Shown here: positions 18,965-27,024 of the stretch, one piece after another | Layout of the letters: each line of letters opens with the position of its first letter | Numbering within the stretch: the stretch's first letter is position 1 | Assembly: GCA_937957805.1 (NCBI GenBank) | Contig: CALFXW010000015.1 | Span: 1 to 40,664, forward strand | Reading direction: 5' to 3' | Source of the DNA: an uncultured Sphingopyxis sp. | Lineage (GTDB): Bacteria > Pseudomonadota > Alphaproteobacteria > Sphingomonadales > Sphingomonadaceae | Length of the DNA stretch: 40,664 nucleotides | Program-made: the position numbers and the translations under genes | The notes under the pieces: generated by a model | What the model was told of the DNA's origin: nothing | Seen by the model: the letters and a program-made list of their open reading frames with translations, nothing else | Databases searched by the model: none

Positions 18965-19082
18965 GGCCCTTCACTCCCTTGGCCATGGCCATAGGACGGA
19001 CGCCGTCAGGGTCAATAGTGCGAACACGATGGCTGGAGGATTTGGGGTTGCGCAGTCCAGCGTTGCAGCGGAAATTATGTGC

Positions 19083-19466
19083 ATGACCGCTCATCCCGAC
19101 AATCCTGCGCTCGCTGCCTTTTTGGCGGAGGAATTGGGCATCGAAGTCAGTGAACATCTGTCCGATGCAGGCTGGCAATTTACCGCGCCCTTGTGGCGCT
19201 GGACGGGGGGTGAAAGCGCGATAAGCTGGTATTTCATAACCCTGCCCGCGCCGCTGGTCGAACCGGTTCGTCTTGCCAGCCGGGGACGCGCCGGGGCGTG
19301 GGGCATGTTGAAAGTGGCGGTGACGGTGGGGGCGAGTCGGTGGGTAACCTCCCTCTTTTACAGCAAGAATGTCGACAGCTATTTGCTGCCAGTAAAGGCT
19401 AAAACCCGCAAGGCTGAGGGGCTGGTCGAAGGTGACGATGTGACGGTGCGCATGGCATTGACCTGA
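19083..19466 (+). CDS. DUF1905 domain protein
   Basis: 127 aa. The DUF1905 fold is clear from about residue 34: APLWRWTGGESAISWYFITL, then RGRAGAWGMLKVAVTVG, WVTSLFYSK and SYLLPVKAKTRKAEGLVEGD. DUF1905 is a small beta-barrel of unknown function, often found alone or fused to YdeI-type domains. About 30 residues precede the domain. ATG 19077 (two codons upstream) and ATG 19029 are alternative starts; none has a strong ribosome binding site. It is divergent from fumarase and 46 bp before the CHAT gene. Confidence 0.8.
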   Translation: MTAHPDNPALAAFLAEELGIEVSEHLSDAGWQFTAPLWRWTGGESAISWYFITLPAPLVEPVRLASRGRAGAWGMLKVAVTVGASRWVTSLFYSKNVDSYLLPVKAKTRKAEGLVEGDDVTVRMALT

Positions 19467-19512
19467 AATTGCGGGCAAACTGTTCGGACAATAGGAGGCC
19501 GGGGGGCTGCAG

Positions 19513-22086
19513 ATGATACGACTGTTTATGTTGGTGGTCTGCTTTGCCATTACGGTACCATTGCAAGCGCAGCCTGTTCCGCTTCCTACCCGACAGACGC
19601 TGATCGACGCGACAATGGCGCGCAATGGCGCTGCGTTTAATGATCTGGGCTTGGACGCAGATGGTATCGCCCAATGGGTTGATCGCCTGCTGGCGGATGA
19701 GGCGGATTTGTCGGCGCCCGCGGGCGACCAAGCGGCGTCGCGTGTCAGTTTTGAAACGCGACTGCGACTTGCGGAAACATATTATAGTTTGGGCTTCTAT
19801 TCAGAATTTGAACGCCATCTGACGGCTATCGAAACGGTGGCGCGGCCCATGGGATTGGCGGGTGTCAGCCGGATCGGCCGCGTTGCCCTGTGGCGGGCCA
19901 ATCGTCTGAGCTCCGATTCCAATCTGCCAGCCAATGCCGATGCTTTGATAGCGGAAATCGCCGCTGCTTGTGCGGTTGGTGAATCTTTCACCGCCGACGT
20001 TAACGCGATCGCGGCCGGACTTGATAGCTTGGGCGGGATTTATGCGCAGCGCGGCAACCCCGTTGCGGCAGAAGCGATGTTGGGTGCATCGCTGCGCTGT
20101 TACGCCGCGATGGGTCGGGATGCTGCCGACCAAATCTATCTTGCCACATTGGCGCGTCTGCGCATCGACATGACAAAGCCCGATGCCGCCTATAGCGAAT
20201 TGCTGCCCGGATTACTGCGGGTAGCACGATCCTTTGACCAAATGACCGCCGACAGCTTTGATGTCGAACGGGGCGGAGCAGAACGCATCGGTGATATGAC
20301 CAGTTGGGGTGGGCTTTTCCTCGACGTTGCATGGCGACTGCACAGCGGTGGATTTGGTGCAGGCGCGGCGGATTTGGGGCATCAGCCATGGTCAAACGAC
20401 AGTTTTGACATTGCACAACGCATCTATGATACGCTGGCCAGTGCAGCGCTGCGTCGCCGCGCGGCCCGGGATTTCGCGCGTTACGAAGGGAATGAGGCCG
20501 CGCTCGCCCTGATCGACGAACAGGCTCGATTATTGGCGCAGGTGCGCATTGCACGAAACGCTGATGCTGTGGCGCGCGCGGCGCATGCCCCCGCCCATCG
20601 GCGCGCCAGCGATTCAACCGTCCTTAACGCATTGGCCCCCCAATTTTGGAATGGGCAGGGGGAAAGGGCTGGTATTGGCTATGCGCCGCCGTCACGCGTC
20701 TTTGAAATTGCCCGTGAACTTGGTCGTTTTGCTGACCCGATGACCGCGCGGCTTGTTGAGCCTTGGCGGGTCGATCATCTGTTGCAAACGGGCGAGGCGA
20801 TGTTGCTCATCGTGCCGACCGAACGTGGCACCCATTTATTCGCCTTTGCCCGTGGCCAGTCGCCGCGCTGGTATCATTCAACGCTGAACGCTGCCCAGAT
20901 CCGCGATCTCGCCCGTGAAATCCGATTTCACGTCGGTGTGGACGTTGCGCCCAGCGCCGAAGAATTTGCGCGATGGGGTGAACAACCCTTTGCACGCGAT
21001 GCTGCCCATCGGCTCTATACCGAATTGGTGGCCCCAGCCGCCGCGCATATGGACGGGATAAACCACCTTTATATTATTGCGGGCGGGCCGCTCGAATCGC
21101 TGCCGTTCAATTTGCTGGTGACTGCTCCGCCATCTGGCAATGGGTTTGACCCTGATGTGTTGCGCACGACCCCTTGGCTGGCGGATCGTTTTGCCATTTC
21201 GCGCATGCCCACGGTCGATGCTTTTTTGATATTGAAGGGCGAAGCGCGCATCCGGCGCTGGGACGCGGCGGCGGGGCGCGCACCGCAACGGCGCGCGCGT
21301 TTTGTCGGCTTTGCCGACCCGATGCTGGCGGGAAATGATGTTGCGTGCGGGGTGGATGCAATTCGCGGCGGGGCATTGACCCGGTCGATGCCAACTGACT
21401 TTTCCAGCGATGGGCAGTTGAGCGACATGGTGCGTCGCCTGCCCCGCCTGCCCTGTTCGGCGGAGGAGGCTGGATTGGTTTCGGCAGAAGTGCGGGTGCG
21501 CAACCGCAGCTTGCACCTGCGGGCTGATAATAGTGAAACTATTTTGCAATCGTCCAACCTCGCCGATGCGACAATCCTATTATTTGCGACCCATGCGGTC
21601 ATGCCCAGCGAATTGCCCGGGCTTGTCGAACCGGCGTTGGTGCTGACACCGCCCGGAACGACGACAAATCCACTCGAAACCGCAACATGGGTTGACGATG
21701 GGCTGCTGTCTGGCAGTGAAATTGGCGACCTACGCATCAGTCCCGACTGGCTGATATTGTCGGCGTGCAATTCCGGCGGTGGTTCACAGGAAGGTTTGGG
21801 CAATCAAGCGGGGGGCCTGACCCCATGGTTCTTTGCTGCGGGGGCAAATCGCATTTTGGCGACGAACTGGCCGTTACTGGATTCGGTCGCCGCGCGACTG
21901 ACGCGCAGCACAATCCGCCTTGCGCGCCGCGAACATCTGGGTGGTGCAGCGGCGCTGCAACGCGCGATGATTGCGGTGCGTAATGATCGTTCGCGCGATG
22001 GCGCCGGCGCCATCAGCCTTGCCCACCCCATGGTCTGGGCAGTGTTTGAACTGGTCGGAGACGGTGCGGCGCCCGCCGGGCGCTGA
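19513..22086 (+). CDS. Exported CHAT-domain (caspase-like) protein
   Basis: 857 aa. A signal peptide (about residues 1-20, ending LQA) predicts export. The middle, about residues 50-400, is alpha-helical with TPR-like repeats (for example ERHLTAIETVARPMG and AEAMLGASLRCYAAMGRDA). The C-terminal CHAT domain (about 500-857) contains IAGGPLESLPFNLLV, the probable catalytic His694 in LLFATHAVMP and Cys752 in LILSACNSGGG, then GLTPWFFAAGANRILATNW. CHAT proteins are clan CD cysteine peptidases, some used in separase-like or immune roles. The substrate here is unknown, and no gasdermin or CRISPR partner is nearby. Confidence 0.92.
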   Translation: MIRLFMLVVCFAITVPLQAQPVPLPTRQTLIDATMARNGAAFNDLGLDADGIAQWVDRLLADEADLSAPAGDQAASRVSFETRLRLAETYYSLGFYSEFERHLTAIETVARPMGLAGVSRIGRVALWRANRLSSDSNLPANADALIAEIAAACAVGESFTADVNAIAAGLDSLGGIYAQRGNPVAAEAMLGASLRCYAAMGRDAADQIYLATLARLRIDMTKPDAAYSELLPGLLRVARSFDQMTADSFDVERGGAERIGDMTSWGGLFLDVAWRLHSGGFGAGAADLGHQPWSNDSFDIAQRIYDTLASAALRRRAARDFARYEGNEAALALIDEQARLLAQVRIARNADAVARAAHAPAHRRASDSTVLNALAPQFWNGQGERAGIGYAPPSRVFEIARELGRFADPMTARLVEPWRVDHLLQTGEAMLLIVPTERGTHLFAFARGQSPRWYHSTLNAAQIRDLAREIRFHVGVDVAPSAEEFARWGEQPFARDAAHRLYTELVAPAAAHMDGINHLYIIAGGPLESLPFNLLVTAPPSGNGFDPDVLRTTPWLADRFAISRMPTVDAFLILKGEARIRRWDAAAGRAPQRRARFVGFADPMLAGNDVACGVDAIRGGALTRSMPTDFSSDGQLSDMVRRLPRLPCSAEEAGLVSAEVRVRNRSLHLRADNSETILQSSNLADATILLFATHAVMPSELPGLVEPALVLTPPGTTTNPLETATWVDDGLLSGSEIGDLRISPDWLILSACNSGGGSQEGLGNQAGGLTPWFFAAGANRILATNWPLLDSVAARLTRSTIRLARREHLGGAAALQRAMIAVRNDRSRDGAGAISLAHPMVWAVFELVGDGAAPAGR

Positions 22087-22097
22087 TGCGCAAGGAA

Positions 22098-22125
22098 TCG
22101 GTGCCCCACTCCCGAGATTTTTTTT
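22098..22125 (+). terminator. Weak intrinsic terminator after the CHAT gene
   Basis: TCGG (22098-22101) can pair with CCGA (22112-22115) and is followed by AGA and eight T (22118-22125). The stem is short, so strength is doubtful, but the T run just 31 nt after the stop fits termination before the nrdA leader. Confidence 0.4.
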
Positions 22126-22282
22126 CACCCCCTGTTCGTTCCCTTGTCACGCGGAAAAAGCATGGATTGTTGGTGCGTCGCTGCGTTGCAACACAAATGA
22201 CGTGTCGATGAAATGAGGCTGACGGGCGATGAGTTGAAGGGTTGATTCTGCATTAAACATGTTGCGTCGATTCTAGACTGTG

Positions 22283-22298
22283 GCACTATGTATGGTGG
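22283..22298 (+). promoter_or_regulatory. NrdR box 1 upstream of nrdA
   Basis: GCACTATGTATGGTGG matches the 16-bp NrdR consensus ACACTATATATAGTGT at 12 positions by my count. NrdR is the ATP-cone repressor of ribonucleotide reductase genes and normally binds two boxes separated by 15-16 bp. A second match follows at the canonical spacing, which makes chance unlikely. Confidence 0.75.
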
Positions 22299-22314
22299 GT
22301 CAGCCGGTGAGGGC

Positions 22315-22330
22315 ACCCTACAGATTGTGT
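22315..22330 (+). promoter_or_regulatory. NrdR box 2 upstream of nrdA
   Basis: ACCCTACAGATTGTGT also matches the NrdR consensus at 12 of 16 positions. It starts 32 bp after the first box, three helical turns, leaving a 16-bp gap as in known NrdR operators. The boxes lie about 200-260 bp before the nrdA start. The remainder of the 22087-22533 interval holds no gene I can support. Confidence 0.75.
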
Positions 22331-22542
22331 TTGAAGCAGCGGCGCGGGCTTGCTCGTCGCCGACGGAAGGGCGGTTTTTGTCGCTTTTTCCGGCAGATGA
22401 CGGCGCGCCTCTCACCACATGATCTGCGGGCATCGGTTGCCCTTGGTATCAGGGTGAATCGGGGGGGACTCGATTCGAACATGATGAGAACATTGGGGCT
22501 GGCGAATCACCGCCAGAACCGGCAAAATGATGGGTGCGCAAA

Positions 22543-24477
22543 ATGACTGCTGCACCCAAAACGGGGGCAGGCATGGAATTTCGGGATTCGCGCGCTGAAG
22601 ATTTGGCAAAGGTGGCAGCGCCCATGGATGTAGCGGTTGAAGATAGGGTGGAAACGACGACAAGCGGCAGCAGTTCAATAGCGCCGCGCCGTTTCGCGGT
22701 GGAAACCGATGCATCGCGCGACGCCCTGCTGACCGAATTTGGCAAGGACACGCTGCAGGATCGTTATTTGCTGCCCGGCGAATCCTATCAGGATTTATTT
22801 GCCCGTGTTGCGGCGGCCTATGCTGATGATGCTGAACATGCCCAGCGCGTCTATGATTATATCAGCCGCCTGTGGTTCATGCCGGCGACCCCTGTATTGT
22901 CGAACGGCGGCACCGGCCGGGGATTGCCGATCAGCTGCTATCTGAACAGCGTCGATGACAGTCTGGAAGGCATCGTCAATACATGGAATGAAAATGTCTG
23001 GCTGGCGAGCAGGGGCGGCGGCATCGGCACCTATTGGGGCAATGTGCGCGGCATTGGCGAACCGGTCGGCCTGAATGGCAAGACGAGCGGCATCATCCCC
23101 TTTGTTCGCGTCATGGATTCGTTGACGCTGGCCATTTCGCAGGGTTCGCTGCGGCGGGGGTCGGCGGCATGCTACCTCGACATCAATCACCCGGAAATCG
23201 AAGAATTCCTCGAAATCCGTAAACCATCGGGGGATTTCAACCGCAAGGCTTTGAACCTCCACCATGGGGTGCTGGTCACCGACGAATTTATGGAGGCGGT
23301 GCGCGACGGCGCGGAATTTACGTTGCGCAGCCCGCGTGACGGTTCCGAACGCGGCAGCGTTGATGCCCGTTCCTTGTTCCAGAAACTGGTCGAAACCCGA
23401 CTGGCGACGGGCGAGCCCTATATCATCTTCATCGATCAGGTGAACCGGATGATGCCGCGTCACCACCGCGAACTGGGGCTGAAGGTGACGACGTCGAACC
23501 TTTGCTCGGAAATCACGCTGCCAACTGGGGTAGACCACCTCGGCAATGACCGCACGGCGGTTTGCTGCCTGTCGTCACTCAACCTTGAAACATGGGATGA
23601 ATGGCAGGGTGACAAACAATTTGTAGAGGATGTGATGCGCTTCCTCGACAATGTGTTGCAGGATTATATCGACCGTGCGCCACCGGAAATGGCGCGCGCC
23701 AAATATTCGGCCAGCCGCGAACGGTCGGTCGGGCTTGGCGTCATGGGTTTTCACAGCTTTTTGCAATCGCGCGGCCTGTCGTTCGAAGGGGCGATGGCCA
23801 AGACGTGGAATCTAAAAATGTTCCGCCACATCCGCGAACAGGTTGATCAGGCATCGATGCTGCTGGCGAGTGAACGGGGCGCTTGCCCCGATGCCGAAGA
23901 ACGCGGCGTGATGGAGAGGTTCAGTTGCAAGATGGCAATTGCGCCCACCGCATCCATCTCCATCATTTGCGGCGGCACATCGGCGTGTATCGAGCCGATC
24001 CCGGCCAATATCTACACGCACAAGACTTTGTCGGGCAGTTTTTCGGTCAAAAACCCCTATCTCGAACGTCTGCTGACGCAAAAGGCGAAAAATGCCGAAA
24101 GCGTGTGGAGCAGCATTTTGGAAAAGGGCGGCAGCGTCGCGCACCTCGACTTTTTGACGGCCGAGGAAAGGGATGTGTTCAAAACCAGTTTTGAGATTGA
24201 CCAGCGCTGGCTGCTCGAACTTTCGGCGGATCGCACCCCCTATATCGACCAAGCACAGTCGCTGAACCTGTTTATCCCGGCGGATGTGGAGAAATGGGAT
24301 TTGATGATGCTGCATTTCCGCGCGTGGGAATTGGGCATTAAATCGCTCTATTATCTGCGCTCAAAATCGATCCAGCGCGCCGGTTTTGCTGGGGGGGTGG
24401 AGGCGGATAATACCCCCGACCTGCGCGAAATTCAGGTCGAAACCACCAACTATGATGAATGTCTGGCGTGCCAGTAA
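22543..24477 (+). CDS. nrdA: Class I ribonucleoside-diphosphate reductase alpha subunit
   Basis: Catalytic subunit that reduces NDPs to dNDPs. Numbering from ATG 22543: redox cysteines C132 (PISCYLNS) and C341/C342 (AVCCLSSLN), thiyl-radical cysteine C321 (SNLCSEI), the radical-transfer tyrosine pair in SLYYLRSKS, and the C-terminal shuttle pair CLACQ. About 644 aa, shorter than E. coli NrdA (761 aa): the N-terminus is a low-complexity leader and no ATP-cone is evident, so dATP activity inhibition is probably absent. GTG 22534 and ATG 22573 are alternative starts. Tandem NrdR boxes lie upstream and nrdB follows 35 bp later. Confidence 0.95.
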   Translation: MTAAPKTGAGMEFRDSRAEDLAKVAAPMDVAVEDRVETTTSGSSSIAPRRFAVETDASRDALLTEFGKDTLQDRYLLPGESYQDLFARVAAAYADDAEHAQRVYDYISRLWFMPATPVLSNGGTGRGLPISCYLNSVDDSLEGIVNTWNENVWLASRGGGIGTYWGNVRGIGEPVGLNGKTSGIIPFVRVMDSLTLAISQGSLRRGSAACYLDINHPEIEEFLEIRKPSGDFNRKALNLHHGVLVTDEFMEAVRDGAEFTLRSPRDGSERGSVDARSLFQKLVETRLATGEPYIIFIDQVNRMMPRHHRELGLKVTTSNLCSEITLPTGVDHLGNDRTAVCCLSSLNLETWDEWQGDKQFVEDVMRFLDNVLQDYIDRAPPEMARAKYSASRERSVGLGVMGFHSFLQSRGLSFEGAMAKTWNLKMFRHIREQVDQASMLLASERGACPDAEERGVMERFSCKMAIAPTASISIICGGTSACIEPIPANIYTHKTLSGSFSVKNPYLERLLTQKAKNAESVWSSILEKGGSVAHLDFLTAEERDVFKTSFEIDQRWLLELSADRTPYIDQAQSLNLFIPADVEKWDLMMLHFRAWELGIKSLYYLRSKSIQRAGFAGGVEADNTPDLREIQVETTNYDECLACQ

Positions 24478-24512
24478 CCACACCGCCAAGCCCAAATTTT
24501 TAGGATATTTCC

Positions 24513-25568
24513 ATGCCCCTGCTCGAAGCCCGCAAATCATATAAGCCCTTTGAATATCCTTGGGCCTATGAATATTGGAAGCGCCAGCAACAGGTGCATT
24601 GGCTGCCCGAAGAGATCCCTTTGGGGGAGGATTGCCGCGACTGGGCGCAGAAAATCAGCGAACATGAACGCAATTTGCTGACCCAGATTTTCCGCTTTTT
24701 CACTCAGGCGGATGTTGAGGTGCAGGATTGTTACCATGAAAAATATGGTCGGGTGTTCAAACCGACCGAAATCAAGATGATGCTGACCGCATTTTCGAAC
24801 ATGGAAACCGTCCATATCGCGGCCTACAGCCATTTGCTCGACACGGTGGGCATGCCTGAAAGCGAGTATTCGGCCTTCCTCGACTATCAGGAAATGGCGG
24901 ATAAGTGCGATTATATGCATGCCTTTGGCGTCGACAATGACGAAGATATTGCCCGCACGCTCGCCATGTTTGGCGGCTTTACAGAGGGGGTGCAGCTGTT
25001 CGCATCCTTTGCGATGCTGATGAACTTCCCGCGCTTCAACAAGATGAAGGGCATGGGGCAGATCATCTCGTGGAGCGTGCGCGACGAAAGCCTGCACTGC
25101 GAAGGGATCACCCGCCTGTTCCACGCTTTTGTCAAGGAACGCGGCTGCCTGACCAAATCGGTCAAGGATGATATTATCGATTGCTGTCAAAAAGTTGTCC
25201 GGCTCGAAGATGCGTTTATCGACCTTGCCTTTGAAATGGGGCCGGTGCCGGGGATGACGCCCAAGGAAATTAAGCGTTACATCCGTTACATTGCCGATTG
25301 GCGGCTCGGCCAATTGGGTTTTCAACCAATTTATATGATCGACGATCACCCGCTGCCGTGGCTCGCGCCCTTGCTCAACGGGGTGGAGCACGCCAATTTC
25401 TTTGAAACGCGCGCCACCGAATATGCAAAGGGCGCTACGCGCGGCAGTTGGAACGATGTCTGGGGCAGTTTCGACGCACGCCAACGCGCGCGGACGGGTG
25501 ATGCCCCGCTCCCCGTAAATGATGGCGAGGAAGATATGTTCAAACAGGCAGGCATCGCGGCCGAGTAG
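24513..25568 (+). CDS. nrdB: Class I ribonucleotide reductase beta subunit
   Basis: Ferritin-like radical-generating subunit, 351 aa. Metal ligands can be read in order: an acidic residue in ADVEVQD (D67 or E69), E98 and H101 in METVHIAAY, E158 in TEGVQ, E192 and H195 in RDESLHCEG. The radical tyrosine is present as Y105, four residues after H101, so this is a tyrosyl-radical enzyme and not the Tyr-less class Ic type. The C-terminus (EEDMFKQAGIAAE) would dock onto NrdA. It probably shares the NrdR-controlled transcript with nrdA. Confidence 0.96.
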   Translation: MPLLEARKSYKPFEYPWAYEYWKRQQQVHWLPEEIPLGEDCRDWAQKISEHERNLLTQIFRFFTQADVEVQDCYHEKYGRVFKPTEIKMMLTAFSNMETVHIAAYSHLLDTVGMPESEYSAFLDYQEMADKCDYMHAFGVDNDEDIARTLAMFGGFTEGVQLFASFAMLMNFPRFNKMKGMGQIISWSVRDESLHCEGITRLFHAFVKERGCLTKSVKDDIIDCCQKVVRLEDAFIDLAFEMGPVPGMTPKEIKRYIRYIADWRLGQLGFQPIYMIDDHPLPWLAPLLNGVEHANFFETRATEYAKGATRGSWNDVWGSFDARQRARTGDAPLPVNDGEEDMFKQAGIAAE

Positions 25569-25587
25569 GGAATGGCTAACAAAATGC

Positions 25588-25602
25588 GCTAGCACCGCTA
25601 GC
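25588..25602. terminator. Palindrome between convergent nrdB and P450 genes
   Basis: GCTAGC-ACC-GCTAGC is a perfect 6-3-6 inverted repeat 20 bp after the nrdB stop, in the 105-bp interval between converging genes. It may act as a bidirectional terminator stem, but neither side has a T run. Confidence 0.3.
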
Positions 25603-25673
25603 TGCGTCGGCCACCCGAGCAAGCTGCCCGTGCCATTCGGGCGCCTCGACTGCGTGGTTTATGGGCTTGACGT

Positions 25674-26927
25674 CTAATATTGTTCGAGGCGCACCTGCAT
25701 CGATTTATAGCCGTGGACAAAGCAGCCCGCGACAAATTCGGGTTCGGCCTCCACCCGCACCCGCAGCTGCCGCTTGGCCAATTCCTCCATCAACACCGAC
25801 AATTGCAGTTCGGCGACCCGCGCCCCGACACAACGGTGGATACCATAACCAAAGGCGAGGTGGCGGCGCGCATTTTCGCGCGTCAAATCGATGGTTTCGC
25901 CATCCGGAAAGACGCTTTCGTCGCGGTTGGCAGATGCATACCACAGCGCGACCTTGTCCCCCTTGCGGATATGGTGGCCGTTCAGCACATAATCTTCCAC
26001 CGCGGTGCGCCGCATATGGGCAAGCGGGGTTTGCCACCGGACGATTTCCTGCACCGCATTGGGAATGATGCTGGTGTCGGATTCCAATTGCGCGCGCGCA
26101 GCGGGCTGGTTTTCCATGCCATAGACAAATCCCGACATGGTGTTGCGCGTGGTATCATTGCCCCCGACGATGAGGAGGATCATCTGCCCCATGAACTCGC
26201 CATCTTCCATTTCGCCCAAGGCTTCGGAATTCAGCATCACCGACGTCAGGTCGGTGGCACGCGGCATATTTTTCTTGCGTTCCCACAATGCATGAAAGGC
26301 CGCGCCCATTTCATATGCTTTTTCGAGCCGCGCCTTGCGCTTTTGCTCATCCTTGAAGGTTTCGACATCGGCCAGATGGTCCGACCAATAAGCAAGCTTG
26401 CGCCGTTCCTCGAACGGGAAATCGAATAAATTGGCGAGCATCTGGCTGGTCAGTTCGATTGAAACCTTGTCCACCCAGTCGAAACTTTGCCCCAGCGGCA
26501 ATTCGTCGAACAATTTGGCGGTGCGCATCACCGCTTCGGCGCGCATCGCCGCCACCGGCGACGGGCCGAGCGAGGGGGCGACGGTCTTGCGCTTGGCAGT
26601 GTGGTTGGGCGGGTCCATCGCGATGAACATCGGCATTGGCACTTCATAGCTTTGGAGGTTGCCAATGCCGTCGCCCGCAACGGTGATGCCGCCCAATTCA
26701 CCGGAGGAGGAGAATATTTCGGGCTTGCTTTCCACCTCTACAATCGGGGCGTGGGTGGTGATCGCCCAATAGGGACCGAAATGGCTGTCGGCATAATGGT
26801 GAATGCCGCCCGCAGCGCGCAGCGCGGCAAAGGGGGCCTGCCAGCGGTTTTCCGCCCAGACTTCGGGCAGGGTCACATCTTCGAACTGCGTGGCATTGCT
26901 GCTCGCTTCACTTGCCAGCGTGGCCAT
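25674..26927 (-). CDS. Cytochrome P450, CYP153-like alkane/fatty-acid hydroxylase
   Basis: 417 aa soluble P450. The I-helix oxygen-activation motif is GGNDTT (255-260), the ExxR motif is E294-R297 (EIVR), and the haem loop is FGYGIHRCVG with ligand Cys366. The segment RWQTPLAHMRRTA next to ExxR and GNDTTRNTMSG are what I recall of the CYP153 family, which hydroxylates the terminal carbon of alkanes and fatty acids. Partner ferredoxin and reductase genes are not adjacent. The start is ATG 26927, because GGAGG lies 6 nt before it. A palindromic operator candidate lies about 80-100 bp upstream. Confidence 0.9.
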   Translation of the reverse strand: MATLASEASSNATQFEDVTLPEVWAENRWQAPFAALRAAGGIHHYADSHFGPYWAITTHAPIVEVESKPEIFSSSGELGGITVAGDGIGNLQSYEVPMPMFIAMDPPNHTAKRKTVAPSLGPSPVAAMRAEAVMRTAKLFDELPLGQSFDWVDKVSIELTSQMLANLFDFPFEERRKLAYWSDHLADVETFKDEQKRKARLEKAYEMGAAFHALWERKKNMPRATDLTSVMLNSEALGEMEDGEFMGQMILLIVGGNDTTRNTMSGFVYGMENQPAARAQLESDTSIIPNAVQEIVRWQTPLAHMRRTAVEDYVLNGHHIRKGDKVALWYASANRDESVFPDGETIDLTRENARRHLAFGYGIHRCVGARVAELQLSVLMEELAKRQLRVRVEAEPEFVAGCFVHGYKSMQVRLEQY

Positions 26928-27008
26928 AATCATCCTCCATCCCGTCGGCGGCGCACGCACCCTATCGACAGGAACGCGCCGCTTCTCTCGACTCGCACCA
27001 TGCCATTA

Positions 27009-27024
27009 TTGACATGGCTGTCAA
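27009..27024 (-). promoter_or_regulatory. Palindromic operator candidate upstream of the P450 gene
   Basis: TTGACA-TGGC-TGTCAA is a perfect 6-4-6 inverted repeat directly after the upstream permease stop codon. It has the shape of a TetR/AcrR-type operator. On the minus strand TTGACA is also a consensus -35 hexamer, although I see no convincing -10 at 17 bp. Inference only; no regulator gene is adjacent. Confidence 0.45.

Noticed and set aside
17678..18994. 438-aa plus-strand open frame opposite fumarase
   Set aside because: The fumarase frame has all three cluster cysteines at proper spacing; the opposite frame has no family features.
18903..19082. Upstream extension of the DUF1905 gene reaching into fumarase
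   Set aside because: The extension overlaps the 5' end of fumarase and has no domain content; internal ATGs give a compact protein.
22087..22533. A possible riboswitch (for example cobalamin) in the nrdA leader
   Set aside because: The enzyme is class I and not B12-dependent, and I could not find a B12-box; NrdR boxes explain the conserved-looking elements.
22280..22546. 88-aa open frame in the nrdA leader
   Set aside because: It covers the NrdR boxes, is Arg-rich without motifs and lacks a ribosome binding site.
24537..25622. 361-aa minus-strand open frame opposite nrdB
   Set aside because: nrdB shows the complete metal-ligand set; the opposite frame is a shadow.
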